From Fidelibacterota bacterium (GTDB taxonomy: Bacteria > Fidelibacterota > Marinisomatia > SCGC-AAA003-L08 > TS1B11), in assembly GCA_004124875.1 (NCBI GenBank), contig SCKJ01000002.1, positions 310,001 to 374,000 of the forward strand: a DNA stretch of 64,000 nucleotides. Reading direction: 5' to 3'. Under the pieces are notes generated by a model. The model saw only the letters and a list, made by a program, of their open reading frames with translations. It ran no database searches and was not told where the DNA came from. This document shows, in pieces, positions 7,499 to 15,999 of this stretch. Both the position numbers and the translations under genes were made by a program. The stretch's first letter is position 1. Each line of letters begins with the position of its first letter.

Positions 7499-9328
7499 AT
7501 GACACAACAGTCAGGACTATCCACCTTCGTTAATGAGCTCGGCCGCCGTCGAGTTTTCCGGGTAGCGGCCTTCTACGGCGGCATTGCCTTCGTCATCGTG
7601 CAGATCATCGACGGCACCTTCGAGGTGATGGGCATTCCACCCTGGGTGAGCCGCCTGCTGATTGTCCTGCTGGGCCTGGGTTTTCCAGTGGCCATGGGTC
7701 TTGCCTGGGCCTTTGACATCACACCTGAAGGGATCGTCCGTACGAAAGGGCGCACGACCGGCAAGCCGGGGACGAGTAATAAAGCTTTGATCGCTGTTAC
7801 CCTTTTTGCTGTTGCTTTCGGCATCTGGGGACGCTGGGGCGGGCAGGCTGGCTCTCGAGAGCAGATCCGGTCCATCGCCGTCTTGCCACTGGACAATTTG
7901 ATGGGTGATCCCAACCAGGATTATTTCGTGGACGGCATGCACGAAGCGCTCATCAACAATCTATCCCGAATCGGAGCCCTGAAGGTCATCTCCCGTACCT
8001 CCACCCTGGGCTACCGCAACAGTGGCAAGCGGATGCCACAGATTGCCAGTGAGCTGGGGGTTGACGCCATTGTGGAGGGTTCGGTATTCCGGGATGGTAA
8101 CCGGGTCCGCATTACTGCCCAGCTGATCCACGGACGTAGCGACGAACACCTCTGGTCGTCCGACTATGAGCGCGATCTGGACGATATTATTGCGTTGCAA
8201 AATGAAGTGGCCACCGCCATTGCCGAAGAGATCAAGATTGCCATGACACCGGGCGAGCGGGCCCGACTGGCCGAAAGCAGGAAAATTTCTCCGGAGGCCT
8301 ACGAATGGTACTTGCGGGGCAACGATTACATCCGCAATCTCTCCTTTATGATCGCCGGCAGAAAGACCGTGCTGGAACAGGCCGTAAAGGTCTATAAGCA
8401 GGCCCTCGACATTGATCCATATTTTGCTGCTGCCCATGCGCGTCTCTCTTACACTTATACTTCCCTGTACTTTTATCATAATCAACCCCCGGAGGTTGCC
8501 CGAAGCGCTAAAACCGCCGTCGACCGTGCCCTGGAGCTGGATGCCACGCTGCCGGAGGCGCACCTTGCGCTGGGATATTATCATAACCTGGTCAACCGTA
8601 ATTACGATGAGGCCCTGGAAGCGTTCTCCACTGCCCGGAGCAGTCTACGAGGCAGCAGCGAGATCATAGCGGAAATTGCCCATGTCCAGATGCGGCAGGG
8701 TCAGTGGGAGCAGTCTCTGGACAATTTCCAGCGCGCTGCCGAGCTCGGTCCCCGGTCCCCCGGTATCCAGGGCAGTCTGGCCACCATATACAACTATTTG
8801 AGGAGATACACCGAAGCTGAAAAAGTATTGCATCACCTCATGACGCTGACGCCGGATATGCCTATGGTCTATGCCAACCAGATCGCCTTGGCCCTGCTGT
8901 CGGGAGGCGGTATCGACAAAGCCCGCAAGATAATCCGGGCATCAGCAGTTTACATGGACCCGGTCAGCGTGATGGGACTGGGCAGCCAGTTGATCTATCG
9001 ATTGGGGTTTTGGCGCTATGGACTGCTTGACCAATCCCCCGAGGAGATCATCCAGACGCTGTCCCACATTTATCCACAGCCAAGAGATCAGCTTTACTAC
9101 TTCAGTATGGCACAAATCCACACCCAAGCCCAGCAGCCGGAAATGAGTGCGGCCTATTACGATTCGGTCCGGGTCTGGGTCGAAAACCGGCTGGCGGGAA
9201 ATCCAGATAGTTTTACTCTCCAGGCCGACCTTGGCCTGGCGATGGCCTTCCTGGGCCGGAAGGAGGAGGCCATTCAGGCCGGCCAACGCTCCAAGGAACT
9301 CTTGCCTATCTCGGCATGCCATTGGTGA
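7499..9328 (+). CDS. membrane protein with TolB-like N-terminal domain and TPR repeats; 3' end disrupted
   Basis: The open frame encodes 609 residues. Residues ~18-40, 50-73 and 97-116 are membrane helices. Residues ~125-265 form the TolB/FlgO-like domain seen in adenylate-cyclase-type and CadC-type proteins, starting IAVLPLDNLMGD and including VDAIVEGSVFRDGNRVRI and LWSSDYERDLDDI. Residues ~285-600 are tetratricopeptide repeats. The frame ends abruptly at LLPISACHW, although family proteins continue for about 60 more residues. That continuation is present downstream at 9329-9517. The likely role is assembly of a periplasmic or cytosolic scaffold; no catalytic or DNA-binding domain is present. 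The whole gene lies between the two 85-bp direct repeats. Confidence 0.85.
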   Translation: MTQQSGLSTFVNELGRRRVFRVAAFYGGIAFVIVQIIDGTFEVMGIPPWVSRLLIVLLGLGFPVAMGLAWAFDITPEGIVRTKGRTTGKPGTSNKALIAVTLFAVAFGIWGRWGGQAGSREQIRSIAVLPLDNLMGDPNQDYFVDGMHEALINNLSRIGALKVISRTSTLGYRNSGKRMPQIASELGVDAIVEGSVFRDGNRVRITAQLIHGRSDEHLWSSDYERDLDDIIALQNEVATAIAEEIKIAMTPGERARLAESRKISPEAYEWYLRGNDYIRNLSFMIAGRKTVLEQAVKVYKQALDIDPYFAAAHARLSYTYTSLYFYHNQPPEVARSAKTAVDRALELDATLPEAHLALGYYHNLVNRNYDEALEAFSTARSSLRGSSEIIAEIAHVQMRQGQWEQSLDNFQRAAELGPRSPGIQGSLATIYNYLRRYTEAEKVLHHLMTLTPDMPMVYANQIALALLSGGGIDKARKIIRASAVYMDPVSVMGLGSQLIYRLGFWRYGLLDQSPEEIIQTLSHIYPQPRDQLYYFSMAQIHTQAQQPEMSAAYYDSVRVWVENRLAGNPDSFTLQADLGLAMAFLGRKEEAIQAGQRSKELLPISACHW

Positions 9329-9517
9329 GGACCTAGCGCGGTCATGGTCATGGCCTATATTCAAGTGCTCTGTGGCAATTACGATGCCGCCCTGGACGAA
9401 GTGGGGTTGCTGCTATCCATCCCATCCCAGACTTCCATGGACTGGTTCCTGGCCGATCCCATTTGGGGACCGGTAAGGAACCACCCACGGTTCGTGCAGT
9501 TCCTGGCCGAGAGCTAA
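9329..9517 (+). pseudogene. detached C-terminal tail of the TolB/TPR gene
   Basis: After the stop at 9326-9328, the original frame resumes at about 9341 and reads VMVMAYIQVLCGNYDAALDE, then a VGLLLSIP segment, then PIWGPVRNHPRFVQFLAES, with a TAA at 9515-9517. This is the usual C-terminal signature of the family (a last TPR, then a WxPLRxxPRF-like motif). Between ~9311 and ~9341 the expected sequence (RHAIGEDLAR) is found one frame away. One extra base near 9311 and one missing base near 9340 would therefore restore a continuous 672-residue protein. This is either real decay or two close sequencing errors. Confidence 0.8.
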
Positions 9518-9732
9518 CGCCCTGGATCCCGGAGTGAACTTCCAGGCGCTATGAGTCAGCGTGTGTCAACTTCCTCCCCCGTTTTGCTGTCCCAAAATAT
9601 CCCCTGCTAAAAGGAATATCAATAAACTGAAAATATACGTGTTCATTTGACATTCAATCGATATCGGTCCGGCGTACCTTTGGGGCTGGCGTCGCCGTGC
9701 CGGCCGCCCATTGGCGGGTCTAACGGGTGGCG

Positions 9733-9817
9733 ATATAACGCCCAACTACTCGTGAATCACGAGAGTCTGACCCGATTTTACCTCTTTAAGCTTGTCGATA
9801 TTGCCGCTGATGGGCCA
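9733..9817. repeat. 85-bp direct repeat, copy 2 (3' end of the UnbV lipoprotein gene)
   Basis: Identical to 7308-7392. This copy is in its native setting: it includes the final codons (KLKEVKSGQTLVIHE) and stop of the minus-strand gene at 9746-11482. The two copies bracket the TolB/TPR gene and its tail. Confidence 0.95.
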
Positions 9818-11482
9818 TTGGACGGTTACGCTGTCAACCAGGGAATGCTCACCCAGCCCAAAGATCAACGTGCTTATGTCGGACTGCGACAGGTACGATG
9901 ATCCCGTGCGCACCCATCTCGTCTGCCTTAAATCGCCGGACCAGACCGTCACCGCAGCGCCGATGGCATCGACATTGAGCGCAGCCCCCACGAGGCGAAT
10001 CTTGATCCAATGAGGGCCCTGCGGCAGGTCGTTGCGCAGCAGTTTCGGCGTGCCGCCGTTGGTGGTAATCAGCAGGTCGATATCACCGTCATTGTCAATG
10101 TCAGCGGAGGCGATGCCCCGCGCCACCATCGGCTCGTCAAATGCCGGACCGGCGCTTTTGCCCAGATCCACAAATCGGCCTCGGGTCGTGTTACGGAACA
10201 GTTGCGGCTTCTGCGCATAGTATATCTCCTGCTGAATGTCGTTGATGTGCGGCTCGATGTGGCCATTGCCGACCACCAGATCCTGGTACCCGTCCAGGTC
10301 TAAATCGGCGAAAAGGAGGCCGAAAGTGAGTGGCAGAACGGTGGGTTGCGTAATGCGCGCGCTGCCCGCCAGGTCCTGAAAGAGGAGACCATCGTTCCTG
10401 ATCTGGGTATAGAGGGAAAGCGGTTCGCGGGCAAAATTGCCGATGGCGATAGAAAGGTTGCCATCGTTGCGCAAGTCTGCCACATCAATCCCCATGCCGC
10501 CCCGCGCACGGCCATATTCATCGTAAGCGACACCGGCCGGCAAAGCGACGTCGGAAAAAGTGCCGTCGCCATTGTTCAAGTACAGAAAGTTGGGTTGCGT
10601 GTCGTTGGCCACAATTATATCCGGCCAGTGGTCATGATTGAAATCGGCCACCGCAACCCCCAGGGATTTACCCTCCGGATTGTAGACCCCCGCCTGCTGG
10701 GTCACCTCCACAAAGCGCTTGCCCTGCAGGTTGCGGTACAACCGGCTGGTCTCGCCTTGGTAGAGCTGCGGTGTGGCGTACGACTTGCTCGTGCCATCCA
10801 ATGTGGTAAACAGGTCCGTCTCGGGCGTCCATTTCACGTAGTTACAGACAAACAGATCGAGCCAGCCATCGCGGTCATAGTCCAGCCAGGCTGCGCTGGT
10901 GGACCAGGCCGGCGCATCTCCAGGGACATCGCTGTTTCCCAGGACGCCAGCTGCGCGGGTCACGTCCGTGAAGATGCCGGAGTCGTTGCGCAGCAGTTTG
11001 TTGTCGCCCACTGCCGTGATATAGATATCGAGGTCGCCATCGTTGTCATAATCGGCGAATGTGCAACCCATGCCGTAAAGCGTGAAGTCCAGGCCCGCCG
11101 CTGCGCTGACGTCTTCGAAGCGGCCCGCTCCCAAATTGCGGTAAAGGCGGGAGACCGGGGGAGCGCTGCCCGATTCATGGCCTGTCCAGTAAGCGCTGTT
11201 AACCAGGAAAATGTCGGGCAGGCCGTCGTTATCGTAATCGAGAAATCCACCTCCGCTGCCGAGGGTTTCAGGCATCCACTTCCGGCCAAATGCGCCGCTA
11301 ATGTGCACAAAATCAAGCCCTGCCTCCCGCGTGATGTCGGTGAAGACAATCGCCGATTGCTGACTATCTATAGCGGGGGCGGCGGAGGCGTAGCCGGGCA
11401 CAGCCACGTCCGTTTTCGAGGGGTCCTTGCCGCACCCCAGCATGATGGCCAGGGCCATTGTGCTCATTAGCAGCTGCTTCAT
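9746..11482 (-). CDS. CRTAC1-type FG-GAP/VCBS repeat lipoprotein with C-terminal ASPIC/UnbV domain
   Basis: A 578-residue lipoprotein; the lipobox IMLGC places the lipidated Cys at residue 17. Residues ~45-470 contain repeated FG-GAP/VCBS blades with calcium-binding DxDxDGxxD loops (for example DYDNDGLPDIF, DYDNDGDLDIYI and DIDNDGDIDLLI), so a seven-bladed beta-propeller is expected. Residues ~490-575 form an ASPIC/UnbV domain (IKIRLVGAALNVDAIGAAV, FGLGEHSLVDSVTVQWP). The start codon directly follows the stop of the multihaem cytochrome gene with no gap, which shows translational coupling and joint function. The protein is probably surface-exposed or periplasmic. The biochemical role of UnbV-type proteins is unsettled. 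Confidence 0.88.
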   Translation of the reverse strand: MKQLLMSTMALAIMLGCGKDPSKTDVAVPGYASAAPAIDSQQSAIVFTDITREAGLDFVHISGAFGRKWMPETLGSGGGFLDYDNDGLPDIFLVNSAYWTGHESGSAPPVSRLYRNLGAGRFEDVSAAAGLDFTLYGMGCTFADYDNDGDLDIYITAVGDNKLLRNDSGIFTDVTRAAGVLGNSDVPGDAPAWSTSAAWLDYDRDGWLDLFVCNYVKWTPETDLFTTLDGTSKSYATPQLYQGETSRLYRNLQGKRFVEVTQQAGVYNPEGKSLGVAVADFNHDHWPDIIVANDTQPNFLYLNNGDGTFSDVALPAGVAYDEYGRARGGMGIDVADLRNDGNLSIAIGNFAREPLSLYTQIRNDGLLFQDLAGSARITQPTVLPLTFGLLFADLDLDGYQDLVVGNGHIEPHINDIQQEIYYAQKPQLFRNTTRGRFVDLGKSAGPAFDEPMVARGIASADIDNDGDIDLLITTNGGTPKLLRNDLPQGPHWIKIRLVGAALNVDAIGAAVTVWSGDLRQTRWVRTGSSYLSQSDISTLIFGLGEHSLVDSVTVQWPISGNIDKLKEVKSGQTLVIHE

Positions 11483-14389
11483 CTATTCGGAGGGTCTCGC
11501 GGTCAGCTCTACCACCAGCCGATGCGTGCGAATTTTTTGCGACATCAAATTGGCGCCTGGATGCTCGAGCCGGTAGGCCCGGGTCAGTTCCAGTGCGGAC
11601 TCATCAATCTGATAATACTCGTAAGCCTCCCGCGCTGCTTGCGCATCCCCGGCCCTGCCCAGCGCCTGAAAACAGAGCATGCGGTGATAATGGGCGATTC
11701 TATCTTCCGGATCAATGGCCAATACGCGGGCAAAGGCCTCGAGCGCGGCCGAATATTGCTGATCGAGATAGTAGGTTCGTCCCAAATTGCGCCACGCTGC
11801 GCGGTCTTCCGGAAACTGTTCCAGCACTCTAAGGTATGCTTGCGCCGCTTTATCGTACTCTCCGGTTTCCTGCAGCACAAGGCCCCAGACCCAGGCCACA
11901 CGCGCTTCACCCGGCGACAACTGCTCACACCGGTTCAAATGACCTGTCGCTTTGCTCAGGTTGCCATCCTGCACCGCCGTCTTGGCCAGATTTAGCGGTC
12001 CTTCAATAGATTGGGGCTGGAGCCGGGCTACATGCGCAAACGCCTCTGCCGCGCCACGCGTATTTCCCTCGAGCAGCAATCCGATGCCATAGTCGTTGTA
12101 GCGCACCCAATCCCCGTCCAGTTCCGCATTCGCCGGAGATGATGGAGCTGTTGCGGCAACCTCGAGCGTGATGTCATGCCGGGCAATCTCAGTGATGGGC
12201 AGATCGGGCACCCTGTCAAAGGCCTTGAAGCCGAGCGGATTGGCGTGATAAGCGAACTCCGTGTAGCTGCGATCAAATTTTCGCCAGAGCAGTCTCGCTT
12301 GAATATGAATCTTTTTAAGGGCCAATCCGGAGGGGACTACAAACTCAAAGTGCGCGATGTCTGCAGTGCCGGGCGCGATAACGTTGGCGAATACCGTCAC
12401 ATGTATATCCTGGGCATTGCGCCGGTGAATGCCGTTACCGTCCTTGTCAAGAATCACGGCTTTATAGACATGTGCCAGCGGGTCGAGGCGGCCATCTTCG
12501 CCCACCTGGCCGCTGATGGCCAACAGATTCCCCGCTTCATCTCGCAGCGTGAATTCCAGCCAGGCCTCGTTGGAATCATTGGTTCCGCCAGGGAAAGTAT
12601 GACCCACGCCTTTGTTGCGCACGACCACATCCACGGTAACCTTTGCGCCTGCCGGCAGGACGGTTTGCTCATGGGCGAAGGCCATCAATGGGCGGGCGCC
12701 CGGGGTGCGCAGCGCGAAAATGTCCACGCCGAGTTTCTCGAACTGTAAAAAGGCTTCGATTCTCGCTATGGTTTCATGGTCTCCCCGCACAAAGGGCAGT
12801 GCCGTGTTGGCCGCCAAAAAGCGGTGTGATTTCACCGTACCGTCTCTCGCGGAAACATCTCCGCGGAAAGCCAGTTCCGGCGGCATGTGGCAGTCCTGAC
12901 AGACGCGTTTCTCGGCCGGCAGGTAAAACGTGCGTGAAGCGTTGAGGGCCACACCGCTATCGTGCCAGTTGTCAAACTCATTTTGGCCACGCAGCCAGCG
13001 GTAATTGTTGACGGGCAGAGTCAGGCTCACCTTGTGGCATGTGGCGCAATAGTTACTTTCGCGGAAGAACGGCTTCAACATTTGTGTTTTGTGGACCAGA
13101 GGTTTCGACTTCAGGATGGCATCATGCAGGAACGCGCCTACCGTGCCCTTATTCGCTTCGGAAAACATATAGGGATCCGCCTGGTTGTCGGCGATGTTGT
13201 AATTGCCGTTCCCCGTCTGGTCGTGAATTTTATCGATGGCGTGGCAGGCCATACAGGTCAGCCCGGCTTGCGCATCGAGGGACCACCGGTCGATGGCCCG
13301 GTCCATGTTCCCTGAAAACATGAGCGCGGGGTCGTGGCAGCCAGCGCACCATTTGCTCTTGACCCTGCCCACGCCGCCCTCCGGCTGGGGAAAATATTTG
13401 CTGTGTTCCCGGATCCAATAGTTGGACTCGTCGGCATTGTCTCTCAGGTCCTGCACGGTGGCCTCGTAAAACGGGTTGTTGAACGAGGCAAACCGGTGCG
13501 CAGATGTGGACCACTGCGCCACAATATCCTGATGGCATCGGTCACAGGTTGCCGCCCCAATCAGCACTTCATTGGCAAATCCGTATTTGTCCAAATCACT
13601 TTTTAGCGCGTGCAGCATGCCGGGCTTGGGCTGCGTGATGGTGCTTGCGCCTATAAAGCCACCGGAGGTGGTGGTGGCCGCGGAAGGAAAAAACGGACTC
13701 GCTGGCGGCACATATCCAGCTGCGACAAAGGCATTATTGGAGAAAAGTGTCACATCCCGGTCCCTGGCGCCGGGACCTGCCGGTAATTGTTTTTCGAGTC
13801 CCTGTTGCGCCCTGTGGGCCTGATTGATGTTACGGCTGGTAGAACCGTGCCAAATGACCAGCAGCAAGGCCAGCAGACCTGTGACACCGGCGAAGCGGAT
13901 GAACCGGGCCGGAGCCGGCTTGACATAGCTGACAATTCTGTGGGCGATGTAGCCAACAGGCAGCAATAAGGCAGTGAGCACATGCAGCCACCAGATCCAC
14001 CGGTTATCCTGGCTGGCTGCGTCGGTCAGGATAAATAATCCTGTCACCGCCAGCATCAGTCCAGCGGCAACGTAGAGCAGCCCGGTCACCACGCTGGCCT
14101 TGTGTCTCCGTTGCCAGACCTTGAGCAGATGCGTAGCCGCAAAAATCAGGAAGAGCGTTACCGTCAGCAGCCCGGCGCCGGTATGAGCCAGAATCATGCT
14201 TTGGAACAGGAGCGGCAGAGCAGTCGCGTCACTGGAAAAATAGCGCCAATCGAGGGTTTCAGCCAGACGGTTGCCCAGCAGATAGATCGAATTGGCCAGC
14301 ATGAAGGCGGCGAGCGCCAGCGCGGCCACGAGCAATTTTCTGAGCCGTGGTGTGAGCAGAGACGGGGCGGATTGTTCTGGTATTCTCAA
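11483..14389 (-). CDS. membrane-anchored five-haem cytochrome c with C-terminal TPR domain
   Basis: A 968-residue protein. Five hydrophobic helices lie at ~20-40, 60-86, 98-122, 131-155 and 163-182. Helices 2 and 4 each carry two His residues (AHTGAG...THLL and WLHVLT...IAHRIV), as in b-type haem-binding membrane anchors. The following part has five CxxCH motifs, CDRCH, CAGCH, CMACH, CATCH and CQDCH, between residues ~281 and 501. It resembles cytochrome c554-type multihaem domains with extra His ligands (TSAH, RFLAAN..). Residues ~760-950 are TPR repeats. The start is a TTG supported by AAAAGG six bases upstream. Quinol-linked periplasmic electron transfer is a reasonable inference; the acceptor is unknown. 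Confidence 0.88.
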   Translation of the reverse strand: MRIPEQSAPSLLTPRLRKLLVAALALAAFMLANSIYLLGNRLAETLDWRYFSSDATALPLLFQSMILAHTGAGLLTVTLFLIFAATHLLKVWQRRHKASVVTGLLYVAAGLMLAVTGLFILTDAASQDNRWIWWLHVLTALLLPVGYIAHRIVSYVKPAPARFIRFAGVTGLLALLLVIWHGSTSRNINQAHRAQQGLEKQLPAGPGARDRDVTLFSNNAFVAAGYVPPASPFFPSAATTTSGGFIGASTITQPKPGMLHALKSDLDKYGFANEVLIGAATCDRCHQDIVAQWSTSAHRFASFNNPFYEATVQDLRDNADESNYWIREHSKYFPQPEGGVGRVKSKWCAGCHDPALMFSGNMDRAIDRWSLDAQAGLTCMACHAIDKIHDQTGNGNYNIADNQADPYMFSEANKGTVGAFLHDAILKSKPLVHKTQMLKPFFRESNYCATCHKVSLTLPVNNYRWLRGQNEFDNWHDSGVALNASRTFYLPAEKRVCQDCHMPPELAFRGDVSARDGTVKSHRFLAANTALPFVRGDHETIARIEAFLQFEKLGVDIFALRTPGARPLMAFAHEQTVLPAGAKVTVDVVVRNKGVGHTFPGGTNDSNEAWLEFTLRDEAGNLLAISGQVGEDGRLDPLAHVYKAVILDKDGNGIHRRNAQDIHVTVFANVIAPGTADIAHFEFVVPSGLALKKIHIQARLLWRKFDRSYTEFAYHANPLGFKAFDRVPDLPITEIARHDITLEVAATAPSSPANAELDGDWVRYNDYGIGLLLEGNTRGAAEAFAHVARLQPQSIEGPLNLAKTAVQDGNLSKATGHLNRCEQLSPGEARVAWVWGLVLQETGEYDKAAQAYLRVLEQFPEDRAAWRNLGRTYYLDQQYSAALEAFARVLAIDPEDRIAHYHRMLCFQALGRAGDAQAAREAYEYYQIDESALELTRAYRLEHPGANLMSQKIRTHRLVVELTARPSE

Positions 14390-14645
14390 GAAGCGCCTTT
14401 TAGAAAGTTCTCCAACGGTTTGGTTAGTCTTTGCCGGACTGCGCCCTTCGGTATGGGCGTCAATCCAGCCAAGTTAACACGGTCCGCTAAAGCCGTTCAA
14501 GTGCCAAAGGCTCATTGAGCCAGAGGCCTACAGCGCCTGGGATGCATAGAGATCAATCAGCCATTCCCTTTTACCGCGCCGCTGCTGTAGATTACCTGGC
14601 GTTCGCGTCACCTTTAATGTTGGCAGGAGATACTGGAGAACATTT

Positions 14646-15896
14646 ATGAGGTCAAGTCCGGCGCCCATCCGGTTTAACCTGATTCCGGCCACACTGATGC
14701 TCATGCTCATGGGCTGCAACCAGCCGGCACACAGCAACGCCCCTGCGCCCCCGCCAGTCAATCTTAGCCATATTCTTTCGTTGGTCGACTCGCTGCAAAC
14801 CGGCGGGGCATCTGTGGCGTATGTCAATATTTACGCTGAATACCCCGATTACGATGCAGTGACGGCTCCCGGCGAGGGCATCGCGGCGGTGGATGACGTT
14901 GGGCGACTGCTGGAAGTCCTGGAAGCTGCGATCCTGGAGAATGAGCGCTACGACCTGTTGCCGGTTGCGAAGGGGCTAACCCGCTTCTTGCTTATGATGC
15001 AGACCAGCGATGGACTGTGGCACAATTTCATTTTCGCGGACGGCGCTATCAACACGACCCACAAAAATAGTGTGGCGTCATTCGGATGGTGGGCGGCCCG
15101 TGGACTGCGGGGCCTCGCCGCCGCCTATCATATTTTCAAGGAATCCGACAGCACGTTGGCGGAGCTGATTCTGGCGCGGTTCCAGTTGGGCAATCATCAC
15201 CTCAACGCAAGTCTCTCCAAATTCCCGCTGAAAGTGGAGACGGCCCAGGGTCCCCGGGCCGGCTGGCTGCCCTCGGATGCTCCCGATATGTCGGCGGAGT
15301 TCCTGCTGGCCCTGGCGAAAATGACCAAGGAGTCACCGCTGGATTATCGCCAGGAGATTCAACTGCTGTCGGCAGGCATACTGACCTTCCAACTGCGGTC
15401 CGCAGGCTCTGACCTCGATGGGATGTTCTACTCGTGGCAGAATATCTGGCACAACTGGGGCAACTTGCAGGCCCTGGCGCTGCTGGAAGGTTTTGCCCTC
15501 AGCCAGGACTCCACGCTGCTGGCGGCCGTGGAGCGATGGGCGGACGGTTTCCTCAGCTGGCAGGCCGATCAGGGCTATTATTGGGAGATCGCCGTCACGG
15601 AGCCAACAGAGTTCTCCCTGACGGCTTTCCCGCAAATCGCCTACGGGCTGGGGTCATCCTTCAAGGGCATTCACCGGCTGGCCGCCACCACCGGGCTGGA
15701 GCGGCACCACCACCTTGCGCGACGCCTGTTGGGCTGGTTTCAGGGCGATAACCACGCCAACCGGGCCATGTATGATCCCCAAACGGGCCGCTGTTATGAC
15801 GGGATTAACTCTCCCGTGGAAGTCAACTTGAACAGCGGAGCGGAGTCGACCATCGAAGCGCTGCTGGCGCTCCAATTTGCGCGGGCGGATGATTAG
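14646..15896 (+). CDS. lipoprotein with predicted alpha/alpha-toroid fold, possible carbohydrate-active enzyme
   Basis: A 416-residue lipoprotein with lipobox LMGC (Cys at ~24). The body is almost entirely helical, with regularly spaced pairs of helices and Trp/His-rich loops (DGLWHNFIF, SFGWWAARGL, SWQNIWHNWGN, DQGYYWEI). It ends with the conserved-looking helix NSGAESTIEALLAL. This pattern suits an (alpha/alpha)6 barrel of the kind used by many glycosidases, lyases and 2-epimerases, but I recognise no specific family or catalytic set. It lies 103 bp upstream of a carbohydrate ABC operon on the same strand, so a glycan-related function is likely. An ATG with GGAGA seven bases upstream fixes the start. 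Confidence 0.6.
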   Translation: MRSSPAPIRFNLIPATLMLMLMGCNQPAHSNAPAPPPVNLSHILSLVDSLQTGGASVAYVNIYAEYPDYDAVTAPGEGIAAVDDVGRLLEVLEAAILENERYDLLPVAKGLTRFLLMMQTSDGLWHNFIFADGAINTTHKNSVASFGWWAARGLRGLAAAYHIFKESDSTLAELILARFQLGNHHLNASLSKFPLKVETAQGPRAGWLPSDAPDMSAEFLLALAKMTKESPLDYRQEIQLLSAGILTFQLRSAGSDLDGMFYSWQNIWHNWGNLQALALLEGFALSQDSTLLAAVERWADGFLSWQADQGYYWEIAVTEPTEFSLTAFPQIAYGLGSSFKGIHRLAATTGLERHHHLARRLLGWFQGDNHANRAMYDPQTGRCYDGINSPVEVNLNSGAESTIEALLALQFARADD

Positions 15897-15926
15897 GGCG
15901 CGCCGGATCCCTGTGGCGGATACCCA

Positions 15927-15955
15927 TTGACAACATAACATCCTGTCGATATAAT
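15927..15955 (+). promoter_or_regulatory. perfect consensus sigma70-type promoter of the carbohydrate ABC operon
   Basis: TTGACA at 15927-15932 and TATAAT at 15950-15955 are separated by exactly 17 bp. Both hexamers match the consensus completely. The start codon of the binding-protein gene is 44 bp downstream of the -10 element. This position and strand indicate strong transcription of the ABC operon, separate from the upstream lipoprotein gene. Confidence 0.75.
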
Positions 15956-15999
15956 CAAACCTCTCAATCAATATATACCAGCAACATAAGGATTGATCA

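Noticed and set aside
10346-11470. 374-codon plus-strand frame
   Set aside because: It lies entirely opposite the FG-GAP/UnbV lipoprotein gene. Its sequence (many Val/Ile/Arg, no domain) is the mirror of the repeated Asp-Gly loops, so it is a shadow frame.
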